Of a DNA stretch of 64,000 nucleotides, positions 1 to 8,790 are shown in pieces. This DNA is from Streptomyces plumbidurans (lineage in GTDB: Bacteria > Actinomycetota > Actinomycetes > Streptomycetales > Streptomycetaceae), in NCBI RefSeq assembly GCF_019857225.1, contig NZ_JAFJSY010000051.1, positions 1-64,000 on the forward strand, given 5' to 3'. The notes below the pieces were generated by a model, which worked only from the letters and a program-made list of their open reading frames with translations, was not told the DNA's origin and ran no database searches. The stretch's first letter is position 1; the number at the start of each line of letters is the position of its first letter. The translations under genes and the position numbers were made by a program.

Positions 1-2
1 AG

Positions 3-668
3 CAGCAGGACGAGTTCGCCCTCGCCTCCCACCAGAAGGCCACCGCGGCTCGCGAACAGGGCCTGTTCGACGCCGAGTTGGCGCCGGTCGCCGTCCCGCA
101 GCGCAAGGGCGATCCGGTGGACTTCGCCGCCGACGAGTGCGTACGCCCGGACGCCTCGCTCGCCGCGATGGCCAAGCTCAAGCCGTCCTTCCGCAAGGAG
201 AACGGCACGGTCACGGCCGGGAACGCCTCCCCCTTGAATGACGGCGCGGCCGCCCTGCTCCTGGTCGACGAGGAGGGACTGAAGGCGGTCGGCCGCGAGC
301 CGCTCGCCCGTATCTCCGCGACCGGCGTGCACGCCGTCGACCCGCACTACTTCGGCCTGGCCCCGGTCGAGGCCGTGAACCGCGCCCTGGCCAAGGCCGG
401 CAAGACCTTCGCCGACCTGGACGTCCTGGAGCTGAACGAGGCGTTCGCGGCGCAGGTGTTGGGCTGTGTCGCGGAGTGGCCGGAGTTCGATCCGGCGATC
501 CTGAACCCGCAGGGCGGCGCGATCGCGCTGGGGCATCCGCTGGGTGCCTCCGGTGCCCGGCTCGCGGGCACCGTCGCCCACCAGCTCGCCGCCCGCGGCT
601 CCGGCACCGGCGTCGCCACCCTCTGCATCGGCGTCGGACAGGGCCTGGCCCTCATCCTCGAACGCTGA
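3..668 (+). CDS. pcaF: beta-ketoadipyl-CoA thiolase, C-terminal part (start lies upstream of window)
   Basis: The reading frame is already open at the left edge, so only the C-terminal 221 residues are present. It shows the thiolase C-terminal signatures: NEAFAAQ, then the NPQGGAIALGHPLGASGAR block with the catalytic His, then CIGVGQG containing the active-site Cys, close to the end. Thiolases of this family cleave 3-oxoadipyl-CoA to succinyl-CoA and acetyl-CoA, the last step of protocatechuate breakdown. Assignment to pcaF rather than a general acetyl-CoA acetyltransferase rests on the pcaH gene 71 bp downstream on the same strand and the rest of the pca operon behind it. The upstream neighbours, possibly pcaIJ, are outside the window. 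Confidence 0.9.
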   Translation, partial: QQDEFALASHQKATAAREQGLFDAELAPVAVPQRKGDPVDFAADECVRPDASLAAMAKLKPSFRKENGTVTAGNASPLNDGAAALLLVDEEGLKAVGREPLARISATGVHAVDPHYFGLAPVEAVNRALAKAGKTFADLDVLELNEAFAAQVLGCVAEWPEFDPAILNPQGGAIALGHPLGASGARLAGTVAHQLAARGSGTGVATLCIGVGQGLALILER

Positions 669-739
669 ACGCTGAACGCGCAGCGTTGAAGGCAGCCGGC
701 GGAACGCCAAGGACACCCGGGAACTCCGAGGAAAACCCC

Positions 740-1513
740 ATGACTCTCACGCAACACGACATCGATCAGGAGATCGCGGCCGAGCACGCCGCGTACGAGA
801 AGCGGGTCGCCGACGGCGCCCCCGTGGAACACCACCCGCGCCGCGACTACGCCCCGTACCGCTCCTCGATCCTCCGTCACCCCCAACAGCCGCCCATCGC
901 CATCGACGTGAGCAAGGACCCGGAACTGGTGGAGCTGCACTCCCCCGCCTTCGGGGAACGCGACATCACCGAGATCGACAACGACCTCACCCGGCACCAC
1001 CGGGGCGAGCCGATCGGCGAGCGCATCACGGTCTCCGGGCGGCTGCTGGACCGGGACGGCCGTCCGGTGCGCGGTCAGCTCATCGAGATCTGGCAGGCCA
1101 ACTCGGCGGGCCGGTACGCCCATCAGCGCGAGCAGCACGATGCCCCGCTCGACCCGAACTTCACCGGAGTCGGCCGTACGATCACCGACGCCGACGGCGG
1201 TTACCGCTTCACCACCATCCAGCCCGGCCCCTACCCCTGGCGCAACCACCTCAACGCCTGGCGCCCGGCGCACATCCACTTCTCGGTGTTCGGCTCGGCG
1301 TTCGCCCAACGGCTCGTGACGCAGATGTACTTCCCCGCCGATCCGCTGTTCCCCTACGACCCGATCATCCAGTCCGTCACCGACGACTCCGCTCGGCAGC
1401 GGCTGGTCGCGACCTACGACCACGACCTGTCCGTACCGGAGTTCTCGATGGGCTACCACTGGGACATCGTGCTGGACGGCCCGAACGCCACCTGGCTCGA
1501 GGAAGGGCGCTGA
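740..1513 (+). CDS. pcaH: protocatechuate 3,4-dioxygenase beta subunit
   Basis: A 257-residue intradiol dioxygenase subunit. The ATG at 740 is chosen because the family's N-terminal region (QDIDQEI-like, then RRDYAPYRSSILRHP) begins right after it; the open frame upstream has no such homology. The central block GQLIEIWQANSAGRYAHQ carries one of the iron-ligand tyrosines, and WRPAHIHFSVFG carries the histidine ligands. PcaH with PcaG forms the non-haem Fe(III) enzyme that opens protocatechuate between the two hydroxyls to beta-carboxy-cis,cis-muconate. The beta subunit holds the iron. The gene lies 71 bp after pcaF and 6 bp before pcaG, so co-transcription is expected. Confidence 0.96.
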   Translation: MTLTQHDIDQEIAAEHAAYEKRVADGAPVEHHPRRDYAPYRSSILRHPQQPPIAIDVSKDPELVELHSPAFGERDITEIDNDLTRHHRGEPIGERITVSGRLLDRDGRPVRGQLIEIWQANSAGRYAHQREQHDAPLDPNFTGVGRTITDADGGYRFTTIQPGPYPWRNHLNAWRPAHIHFSVFGSAFAQRLVTQMYFPADPLFPYDPIIQSVTDDSARQRLVATYDHDLSVPEFSMGYHWDIVLDGPNATWLEEGR

Positions 1514-1519
1514 TCCGCC

Positions 1520-2125
1520 ATGACGAAGATCGACACGAGCAGGCCCGAGACGGTCCTGCCCACTCCCTCGCACACGGTGGGCCCCTTCTACGGCTACGCC
1601 CTGCCGTTCCCCGGGGGCGGTGACATCGCCCCGGTCGGACACCCGGACACGATCACGGTCCAGGGATACGTGTACGACGGCGAGGGCAATCCGCTGCCGG
1701 ACGCCCTCGTGGAGCTGTGGGGCGCCGACCCCGAGGGCAACGTGCCGACCGCCGACGGATCGATCCGGCGGGACCCGGCCACCGGTGGCTATGTGGGCCG
1801 CAACGGCGTGGAGTTCACCGGCTGGGGACGCATCCAGACGGACGCCAACGGCCACTGGTACGCCCGCACACTGCGGCCCGGCGCCCGCGGTCGGAGTGCG
1901 CCGTACATCAGCGTGTGCGTCTTCGCGCGCGGTCTGCTGGTCCATCTGTTCACGCGGATCTATCTGCCGGGCGACGACGCGTCCCTCGCCGCCGACCCGC
2001 TGCTGTCCCGGGTGGACGCGTCGCGACGCGACACGCTGATCGCCAGGGACGACGGCCAGGGCACCTACCGTTTCGACATCCGCCTTCAGGGCGAAGGCGA
2101 AACGGTCTTCCTGGAGTTCCAGTGA
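1520..2125 (+). CDS. pcaG: protocatechuate 3,4-dioxygenase alpha subunit
   Basis: A 201-residue partner of PcaH, the usual length for the alpha subunit. TPSHTVGPFYGYALPFPGG is the typical alpha-subunit N-terminal block. DALVELWGADPEG aligns with the beta-subunit core, but the iron-binding HIH motif is replaced (SAPYISVCVFARG), as expected for the non-iron subunit. The ATG lies just after the pcaH stop with a purine-rich stretch in front (GAAGGGCGC). The stop overlaps the pcaB start as GTGA, which suggests coupled translation. Confidence 0.96.
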   Translation: MTKIDTSRPETVLPTPSHTVGPFYGYALPFPGGGDIAPVGHPDTITVQGYVYDGEGNPLPDALVELWGADPEGNVPTADGSIRRDPATGGYVGRNGVEFTGWGRIQTDANGHWYARTLRPGARGRSAPYISVCVFARGLLVHLFTRIYLPGDDASLAADPLLSRVDASRRDTLIARDDGQGTYRFDIRLQGEGETVFLEFQ

Positions 2126-3480
2126 CATCTGCCCGTGCTTCTGCCAGGTCCGACGACCCCGGCCTGCTCGCCCCCGGGTGGGCAGGCTCCCCCACCGCGT
2201 CGGCCACCGCCGACACGGCGTATCTGCAGGCGCTCCTCGACGCGGAGGCCGCGCTCACCCGCGCGCAGGCCGCCCTGGATCTCGCCCCGGCCGAGGCCGC
2301 GGCAGCGGTGACCGCGGCGGCCGACGCCGGGCGCTTCGACGTGCGGTCCCTCGCGGAGCGTGCGCGGGCGGGCGGCAATCCGGTGATCCCCCTGGTCGCC
2401 GATCTGACGAAGGCGGTCGGCGAGGAGCACGGGCCCTACGTCCACCGGGGCGCGACCAGCCAGGACATCATGGACACGGCGACGATGCTGGTCGCCGTCC
2501 GCGCCCTGGACCTGATCCTCACCGACCTCGACCGCACGGAACGGGCGCTCGCGCGGCTGGCCGCCGAGCACCGCGACACCGCCATGCCGGGGCGTACGCT
2601 CACCCAGCACGCCGTACCGACGACGTTCGGGCTGAAGGCGGCCGGCTGGCGGTCGCTCGTGCTCGACGCCCGGGACCGGGCCAGGGCCGTACGGGACGGT
2701 CTGCCGGCCCAACTCGGAGGCGCGGCCGGGACCTTGGCCGCCTTCAGTGCGTACGGTGCCCAGGACCCGCGGGCCCTCACGGCGGCCTTCGCGCGTGAAC
2801 TCGGCCTGCGGGGCCCGCTCCTGCCCTGGCACACCCTGCGTACCCCGATCGCCGACCTGGCCGGCTGTCTGGCGTTCGCGGCCGGGGCGCTGGGCAAGGT
2901 GGCCGTGGATGTGCTGGTGCTGGGCCGCACCGAGATCGCCGAGGTCACCGAGGGCAGCGGCGGCGGCTCGTCGGCCATGCCGCACAAGGCGAACCCCGTG
3001 CGGTCCACGCTGATCGCGGCGGCGGCCCGGCGGGCTCCGCAGCTCGCGGCCACGCTGTACGGCTCGCTGGCCGCCGAGGAGGAGCGGCCGGCCGGGGCCT
3101 GGCACGCCGAGTGGGAGCCGTTGCGGGATCTGCTGCGCCTGGTCGGCGGGGCGGCCCGGGACGCCGCCGAACTGGCCGAGGGGCTGCGGGTGAACGCGGA
3201 CACGATGCGCGAACACCTCGGCCTCACCCACGGGTTGGTGGTCGCCGAGCGGTTGTCCGCCGAGCTGGCCCCGGTGCTGGGCCGCGCCCGCGCCAAGGAG
3301 CTGCTGAGCGAGCTGGCCGGACGCACCTACGCCGAAGGATGCTCCCTGCGTGAACTCCTGGCAGAGCAACCCGAGTTGAAGGCCACCAACCTCGATCTCG
3401 ACCTCGACGATCTGACCGATCCCGCCCGCTACACCGGCTCCGCCGGAACCCTCACCGACCGTGCACTGGAGCGACGTTGA
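2122..3480 (+). CDS. pcaB: 3-carboxy-cis,cis-muconate cycloisomerase
   Basis: A 452-residue member of the fumarase/aspartase superfamily. The signature loop GSSAMPHKANPV is present near residue 290, with the catalytic serine in it; VHRGATSQDIMDTA is the second conserved block. The enzyme closes beta-carboxymuconate to gamma-carboxymuconolactone. The GTG at 2122 overlaps the pcaG stop by four bases and has GGAG six bases upstream. A much longer open frame exists upstream but runs through pcaG out of frame and is not real. The stop overlaps the TTG start of the next gene. Confidence 0.95.
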   Translation: MTSARASARSDDPGLLAPGWAGSPTASATADTAYLQALLDAEAALTRAQAALDLAPAEAAAAVTAAADAGRFDVRSLAERARAGGNPVIPLVADLTKAVGEEHGPYVHRGATSQDIMDTATMLVAVRALDLILTDLDRTERALARLAAEHRDTAMPGRTLTQHAVPTTFGLKAAGWRSLVLDARDRARAVRDGLPAQLGGAAGTLAAFSAYGAQDPRALTAAFARELGLRGPLLPWHTLRTPIADLAGCLAFAAGALGKVAVDVLVLGRTEIAEVTEGSGGGSSAMPHKANPVRSTLIAAAARRAPQLAATLYGSLAAEEERPAGAWHAEWEPLRDLLRLVGGAARDAAELAEGLRVNADTMREHLGLTHGLVVAERLSAELAPVLGRARAKELLSELAGRTYAEGCSLRELLAEQPELKATNLDLDLDDLTDPARYTGSAGTLTDRALERR

Positions 3481-4601
3481 CCGAGCAACTCCTCAACCAC
3501 CGCGCCGAAGGGCCCGTTTCGGCTCCCCCGCTGCTGCTGGGCCCCTCCCTCGGCACGTCGTACGCCCTGTGGGACCACGTGGCGCCCGAGCTGTCCGTCG
3601 GCCACCGCGTGGTGCGCTGGGACCTGCCGGGGCACGGTGGTTCGGCGCCCGGTCTGATCGGTCCCGGCGCCACCGTCGCCGACCTGGCCGCCCATGTGCT
3701 CGCGCTCGCCGACTCGCTCGGCATCGAGCGGTTCGCGTACGCCGGTGTCTCGCTCGGCGGAGCCGTCGGGCTGCATCTCGGGGTGCACCACCCGGAGCGG
3801 GTGTCGTCGCTGGCCGTGATCTGTTCGTCGGCGCACTTCGACGGCGCGAAGCCGTGGGAGGAACGGGCCGCGCTGGTGCGGCGGGAGGGCCTTGCCTCAC
3901 TGGTGGAGAGCGCCGACGCGCGCTGGTTCACGCCCGGCTTCACCGTCCCGCGGCTGGTGCGTGACCAGGCCGAGGCCGATCCGGAGGCGTACGCCGCCTG
4001 CTGCGACGCGCTGGCCGCCTTCGACCTGCGGGGCAGGCTCGCGGAGATCTCCGTGCCGACGCTGCTGATCGCCGGCCGCCAGGACAGGGCGACCCCGCCG
4101 CCGCATCTGCGGGAGATCGCGGACGCCGTCGCCGGCTCCACGCTCGTCGAGCTGCCGGGTGCCGCGCATCTGGCTCCGGCCGAGCGCCCCGAGGCCGTGC
4201 TGACCGCGCTGCGCGCTCACCTCGGCGGGGGCGCCAAGCGGGGCATGGAGGTGCGGCGTGAGGTGCTGGGCGACCCGCACGTGGACCGGGCGCAGGCCCG
4301 CCAGACGCCGTTCACCGCCCGCTTCCAGGACTTCATCTCGCGCTACGCCTGGGGCGAGATCTGGACCGACCCGACGCTCACGCGCCGCGAACGCAGCATG
4401 ATCACGCTGACGGCGCTGGTCGCGCACGGCCACTACGACGAGCTGGCCATGCATGTGCGGGCGGCCCGGCACAACGGCCTGACGCCGGACGAGATCGGTG
4501 CCGTACTCCTGCAGACGGCCGTGTACTGCGGGGTTCCGGCGGCGAACTCGGCGTTCGCGGTGGCCCAGCGGGTCCTCGCGGAGGAGGAGGACGGGAGCTG
4601 A
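3477..4601 (+). CDS. pcaL: fused 3-oxoadipate enol-lactonase / 4-carboxymuconolactone decarboxylase
   Basis: A 374-residue two-domain protein. Residues about 1-250 are an alpha/beta hydrolase (nucleophile elbow GVSLGGAVG, oxyanion region GPSLGTSY), matching enol-lactonase PcaD. Residues about 258-370 (EVLGDPHVDRA, ITLTALVAHGHYDELAMHV, GVPAANSAFAVAQ) match carboxymuconolactone decarboxylase PcaC. This fusion, called PcaL, is known from Streptomyces and Rhodococcus. It performs two consecutive steps to 3-oxoadipate. Translation appears to begin at TTG 3477, overlapping the pcaB stop and preceded by GGAG. Confidence 0.95.
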   Translation: MTEQLLNHRAEGPVSAPPLLLGPSLGTSYALWDHVAPELSVGHRVVRWDLPGHGGSAPGLIGPGATVADLAAHVLALADSLGIERFAYAGVSLGGAVGLHLGVHHPERVSSLAVICSSAHFDGAKPWEERAALVRREGLASLVESADARWFTPGFTVPRLVRDQAEADPEAYAACCDALAAFDLRGRLAEISVPTLLIAGRQDRATPPPHLREIADAVAGSTLVELPGAAHLAPAERPEAVLTALRAHLGGGAKRGMEVRREVLGDPHVDRAQARQTPFTARFQDFISRYAWGEIWTDPTLTRRERSMITLTALVAHGHYDELAMHVRAARHNGLTPDEIGAVLLQTAVYCGVPAANSAFAVAQRVLAEEEDGS

Positions 4602-4659
4602 GGGTGACCCTGGTGGTCGTAGCCTCAGCAGCATCTCGCACATGCCTTCGCCGCGTGCC

Positions 4660-4665
4660 TACGGT
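4660..4665 (+). promoter_or_regulatory. -10 box for a leaderless transcript of the SDR gene
   Basis: TACGGT sits exactly six bases before the ATG at 4672. In actinobacteria a TANNNT element at this distance puts the transcript start on or next to the A of the start codon. The same TACGGT-N4-GC-ATG arrangement occurs at 8779-8793. No clear -35 was found. Confidence 0.5.
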
Positions 4666-4671
4666 GGAGGC

Positions 4672-5463
4672 ATGTCCACCATTCTGATCACCGGCGCCAC
4701 CTCGGGCCTCGGCCGCTACGTCGCCTTCGAGCTGGTCCGCTCCGGCCATGTCGTCCTCGCGCACGGCCGTGATCCCGGCCGCACCGAGCAGCTGGTCGCG
4801 GAGCTGCGCGCGGAGGGGGACGCGGAAGGCTACGTCGCAGATCTGGCCTCGTTGACACAGGTGCGCGAGCTGGCCGCGCGGGTCGCCGGTGCGCATCCCG
4901 GTCTGGACGTGCTGATCAACAACGCGGGCGTGGGAGCGGGTGCGCCCGGCTCGGGACGCGAGTTGAGCGCCGACGGGCACGAACTGCGGCTCGCGGTGAA
5001 CTACCTGGCGCCGGTCGTGCTCACCCGCGCCCTGCTGCCGGTGCTGCGCGCGAGCGCACCGGCCCGGATCGTCAATGTCGGCTCGGGCGGCCAGGACCCG
5101 CTCGACTTCGACGACATCGAGTTCCGGCGCGGCTACGACGGATTCGCGGCGTACTGCCGCGCGAAGTTCGCCCTGGCCGCCCACACCTTCGCCCTGGCCG
5201 AGGAGTTGACCGGCACCGGGGTGTCGGTCAACGTCCTGCACCCCGCCACCTTCATGGACACGGCCATGGTCCGCGAGAGCGGCGTCACCCCCTGGAACAC
5301 GGTGGCCGACGGTGCACGGGCCGTACTGGCCCTCGCTACCGAGGACTTGGGCACAGGCGGCTACTTCGACGGCACGGCCCGAGCACGCGCCCACGAGGCC
5401 ACGTACGACCGCCAGGTACAGAAGCGCCTATCGGCGGTGACGGACCAACTCCTCGCTCTTTAG
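4672..5463 (+). CDS. short-chain dehydrogenase/reductase
   Basis: A 263-residue classical SDR fold. The N-terminal cofactor motif TGATSGLG (TGxxxGxG) and NNAGVG are present. The usual active-site region is unusual: VNVGSGGQ stands where the catalytic Ser is found, and FAAYCRAKFAL supplies YxxxK. The substrate cannot be told. Proteins with this pattern are annotated as SDR oxidoreductases in Streptomyces. The gene is separate from the pca operon: 70 bp follow pcaL, and it has its own likely leaderless promoter. It is convergent with the large ATPase gene. Confidence 0.88.
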   Translation: MSTILITGATSGLGRYVAFELVRSGHVVLAHGRDPGRTEQLVAELRAEGDAEGYVADLASLTQVRELAARVAGAHPGLDVLINNAGVGAGAPGSGRELSADGHELRLAVNYLAPVVLTRALLPVLRASAPARIVNVGSGGQDPLDFDDIEFRRGYDGFAAYCRAKFALAAHTFALAEELTGTGVSVNVLHPATFMDTAMVRESGVTPWNTVADGARAVLALATEDLGTGGYFDGTARARAHEATYDRQVQKRLSAVTDQLLAL

Positions 5464-5471
5464 CAGGGGGT

Positions 5472-5530
5472 TGGTCTTTTTGGGGGCGCGGGGAACTGCG
5501 CGATCAACCACAATCGACCCGCAGACGCCA
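5472..5530. repeat. Streptomyces-type intergenic repeat
   Basis: The stretch TTTTTGGGGGCGCGGGGAAC followed by TGCGCGATCAACCAC resembles a short sequence I recall as recurrent between convergent genes in many Streptomyces genomes (core GGGGCGCGGGGAACTGCGCG). It lies between the stops of two convergent genes. GTTGG at 5470 and CCAAC near 5530 could pair, which would fit a terminator-like role. Only one copy is in this window, so the repeat status rests on recall. Confidence 0.5.
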
Positions 5531-5555
5531 ACCCACCCCAAATGGCCCGAGCCCT

Positions 5556-8240
5556 TCAGCGCAACCCCCGCTCCAACTCCAGCACCTGCTGCGCCTGCTC
5601 CGCCAACCCATCCGCCCCGCAAGAACGCGCGAGCGCCAACCCCCGGTTGAGCTCCGAGACCGAGCGTGCAGCGATCCCGTACTCGACCCGGGCCGCCGCG
5701 TGTTCGTACTGGCAGGGCGAGGCCTCCAGGTAGGCGACGGCCTGGGCGGCCAGCCGGACGGCGCGCTGTCCCGTCTCCAGGGCCGCCTCGCACCTGAGTG
5801 CCTCGCCGATGGCCGTGTCGGTGCCGAAGCGCTCGGCCTGCTGCCGGGCGTCCGCGGCCAGTTGGGCGGCCCTGGCGGGGTCCTCGGTGGCAAGGGCCCT
5901 GGCGAGGTTGAACGCCCAGGGGAGGACCACCGGGTTGTGGTGGCCGCGTACGGCCGCGTCCTTCTCGGCCTCCTCCAGTTCGTTGATGCCGTCCGCGGTG
6001 CGGCCCACCGCGAGCAGCAACCGGCCGCGCACGGAGCGCGGGTCGTGCATCACCATGGGCGACGGGTAGGGCGGCGCGAAGCCGTGCTGCTCGGCGATGT
6101 CCCAGGCCTCGTCGACGTGGCCCCGGGTGAGCAGGACGTCGACGAGGTTGCTGGTGGCGCACCAGTGCAGGGGCAGTCCGCGGCCGACGCCCTCGGCCAG
6201 GCTCAGCGCCGCGCGCAGGGACGCCTCCGCCTCCCTGAGGCGGCCGCGCCTGCGGTGCACGAGGCCGATGTGGGCGTGGGCCAGGGAGAGGTGGCCGCCG
6301 CTCCAGCCGGCCGTCTCGTAGGTGCGCAGGGCCTCGTTGTAGAGGCTCTCGGCGCGGTCGAGGCGGTCGGTGTAGGCGTAGGAGTTGGAGAGCATCAGCA
6401 GCAGTTCGATGCCCCACTCGGTGTTGGTCCAGCCCAGGCCCGGCGCGAGGCGGCCGTTGACGAGGGCGCGGTCGCACGCCTCGATGACCTCCTCGGCGTT
6501 CTCCCCCTGGAGCAGTGCGTCGAAGCCGCGCAGCATGAGGAGTGCGCGTTCGGAGTTGTCGCGGCCGGTGCAGGTGCGGGCGAGGGCGGCGAGGCGCTCG
6601 GAGCGTCCCGGTGTGTTGGACTCACCGGAGTGGATGCCCTCCCACATGTACTGCACGGCCTGCAGTCGCAGCTTCGCGGGACCGTCCTCGTGCCGGGCGG
6701 CCTCCGCCTCGACGGTGCGGACGGCCTCCCCCAGCTGGTCGTTGTGGAGGAGGGCCTGGGAGAGGCGGACGACGGCGTCGACGCGTTCGTCGCTGTCGAG
6801 GCCGGGCATGGCGAGCGCGGACTGCAGGTGCTCGATGGTGGTGGCGGGGGCGTCCAGGAGGGTGGCGCAGCCGAGTTCGAAGAGCACGCGCGCGTGGGAC
6901 TCCGGAACGGGCGGCTCCAGCAGGGCGCGCTCCAGGCAGCGACGGGCCGCGTCGGGCGCGCCGACGGCGAGGTGTTCGCGGGCGGCCTCGCGCAGCTGCT
7001 CGACCAGTTCCTCGTCGTCGTCCGGGTGCACCTGGAGCAGATGCCGGGAGGCCATGGCGGCGCCGAGTCCGGATTCCGTGACGACCTGGGCGGCGATGCC
7101 GTGCATGGCGGTGCGCAGGGCGTCCGGGATGGAGTTGTAGACGGCGGTGGCGATCAGCGGGTGCACGAACTCCAGGTCGCCGTCGCCGATCCGGACGGCG
7201 GACGGGTCGGGTTCGGTCAAGATACGGGCGCCCTGCAGCAGTTCGGCGCAGCGCTGCGCCTCCTCGACGGACATGGTGGCGAGCTTGGCCACCAGGTCGA
7301 CGGAGATGCCGGTGCCGAGGATGGCGGCCGCCCAGGCGAACCGGGTTGCGTCGATGCCCAGTTCCTCCAGGCGGGCGACGAGACCGCCGCCGCGGGCCGA
7401 GCGGTTGAGGGCGCGCAGCTCGGCGGCGGCGCCCTCGGTGGGCTCCAGTTCGCTCTCGCGGACCTTGGCGAGCAACTCCACGGTCTCGTACGGGTTTCCG
7501 CCGGTGACGGCCCATACCTCGCGGCAGAAGGGGGCGTCGGCGTGCGCGCCGAGGGTGGCGCGGGTGAGGCCGGCGGTGGCCTGCGGGGTGAGGGCGCTCA
7601 GGGTGGCGTCCGGTCCGCCCGCGCAGGCGGCGACCGCCTCCAGGTAGCGGGCGCTGTCGCCGCTGACCTCGCCGGGCCTGCGTGCCACCACGAGCAGGAC
7701 GGACAGGTCGTCGAGGCGCCCGGCGAAGGCGGCGAGCCAGCGCAGCGTCTCCTGGTCGGCCCAGTGCGCGTCGTCGATCAGCAGCACCAGGGGCCAGTCG
7801 CGGCGGGCCAGCCGGCGCACCCCGGCGACCAGGCCGTCGCACACGCCCTGCGGGTCGGCCTGGCGCTCGCCCGGTTCCGTCAGTCCGAGGGCCGGGCCGG
7901 CGATGTCGTACCAGTCGCCGAGATACTCGCGGGCCTCCTCCGGCATCAGCGACACCAGCGCGGGCTGCAGCAGTTGGCGCACCACGTTGAAGGGGACGGA
8001 CCTGAGGGTCTCGCCGCCGCGGGCCGACCACACGGTGCAGCCGCGGCGCTCGGCGATCCGGCGGACCTCGGCCAGCAGCGCGGTCTTGCCGATTCCGGCC
8101 TCTCCGCGGATCACCATGAGGCTGCCCCCGGACGCGCGATCGCCGCAGAGGGTGTCGAGCGCCTGTACGACGGCGGCGACTTCGCCCTCGCGCTCCCACA
8201 GGGAGGCCGAGGCGGCCTCCCCGGGCCGGACCTCCGTCAT
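5556..8240 (-). CDS. large AAA ATPase with TPR-like helices, LAL-regulator type without a LuxR HTH
   Basis: A protein of 894 residues. Residues about 15-190 form an STAND/AAA ATPase with Walker A GEAGIGKTALL near 45 and Walker B-like WPLVLLIDDAHWAD near 150. The remainder is a long run of helical TPR-like repeats. This is the architecture of LuxR-family LAL (MalT-like) regulators. However, the frame stops after the helical repeats, and the expected C-terminal LuxR helix-turn-helix (about 60 residues) is absent. It may therefore act through a partner or as a signal-transducing ATPase rather than a direct DNA binder. Its target is unknown. Both neighbours face other ways, so it is likely monocistronic. 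Confidence 0.85.
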   Translation of the reverse strand: MTEVRPGEAASASLWEREGEVAAVVQALDTLCGDRASGGSLMVIRGEAGIGKTALLAEVRRIAERRGCTVWSARGGETLRSVPFNVVRQLLQPALVSLMPEEAREYLGDWYDIAGPALGLTEPGERQADPQGVCDGLVAGVRRLARRDWPLVLLIDDAHWADQETLRWLAAFAGRLDDLSVLLVVARRPGEVSGDSARYLEAVAACAGGPDATLSALTPQATAGLTRATLGAHADAPFCREVWAVTGGNPYETVELLAKVRESELEPTEGAAAELRALNRSARGGGLVARLEELGIDATRFAWAAAILGTGISVDLVAKLATMSVEEAQRCAELLQGARILTEPDPSAVRIGDGDLEFVHPLIATAVYNSIPDALRTAMHGIAAQVVTESGLGAAMASRHLLQVHPDDDEELVEQLREAAREHLAVGAPDAARRCLERALLEPPVPESHARVLFELGCATLLDAPATTIEHLQSALAMPGLDSDERVDAVVRLSQALLHNDQLGEAVRTVEAEAARHEDGPAKLRLQAVQYMWEGIHSGESNTPGRSERLAALARTCTGRDNSERALLMLRGFDALLQGENAEEVIEACDRALVNGRLAPGLGWTNTEWGIELLLMLSNSYAYTDRLDRAESLYNEALRTYETAGWSGGHLSLAHAHIGLVHRRRGRLREAEASLRAALSLAEGVGRGLPLHWCATSNLVDVLLTRGHVDEAWDIAEQHGFAPPYPSPMVMHDPRSVRGRLLLAVGRTADGINELEEAEKDAAVRGHHNPVVLPWAFNLARALATEDPARAAQLAADARQQAERFGTDTAIGEALRCEAALETGQRAVRLAAQAVAYLEASPCQYEHAAARVEYGIAARSVSELNRGLALARSCGADGLAEQAQQVLELERGLR

Positions 8241-8790
8241 CCCGCTACCTCCCCAAGTCGCCCGAACGACGTACGGATCCCGAGCGTAGCCGTCCGGTCG
8301 CGGAAGTGGTGGCCGGTCCGGGCAGCTGTTGCCGTGATGGGTGACAGCGTGTACGGCAGGGCGACGCGCCGGGCCCGTGATCAGCCCGACAGAAGGTAAC
8401 GGACAGTCAAAAGCCGGTGAAATGAAGCCCCTTCACGATCAACGCGGGATGACACGGAACGCACCCACGCCAGACCCGGCCCACCCGTCGCCCTCAACCC
8501 CGGCGGCACCGCCGACCTCACCGCCCCCGAGGGCACACCCTTCGGCAACGAGCCGGCGTACGCGCTGATCGACGCGACGGCGCGGGGGGTGCGGGGGGTG
8601 CGGCGGCGGGGGCGCCGCCCACGGCGAGGACGCGGCCGCCGGGGCTCTCATCGCAACGCACGCACGGCAGACCCGACCCGCCCGTCGCCCCAGCCCCGGC
8701 GGCACCGCCGACCTCGCTCACCGCCCATGGCGTGGGCCCCGGCGACGGGGCTCTCATCCCGCTTTCACCATGGCCTCATACGGTAGGGGC
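8241..8790. other. 550-bp non-coding stretch with an imperfect direct repeat
   Basis: No convincing gene is seen. The ATPase promoter should lie in the left part. On the right, a block of about 70 bp at 8459-8526 recurs imperfectly at 8656-8727 (shared core CCCCGGCGGCACCGCCGACC), and GGGGCTCTCATC occurs after each copy's neighbourhood at 8641 and 8752. Between the copies one frame reads as a protein-like piece (NPGGTADLTAPEGTPFGNEP) with no start or partner, possibly a gene remnant whose family I do not recognise. Confidence 0.5.
8779..8784 (+). promoter_or_regulatory. -10 box for a leaderless transcript of the DUF2510 gene
   Basis: TACGGT lies six bases before the ATG at 8791. The alternative upstream in-frame ATG at 8770 overlaps this box and has no ribosome-binding site, so 8791 is preferred as the start and the message would be leaderless. 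Confidence 0.5.

Noticed and set aside
5700..8399. 899-codon open frame antisense to the LAL-like ATPase
   Set aside because: It mirrors the ATPase frame across its whole length and has no domain pattern. The minus-strand frame carries intact Walker motifs.
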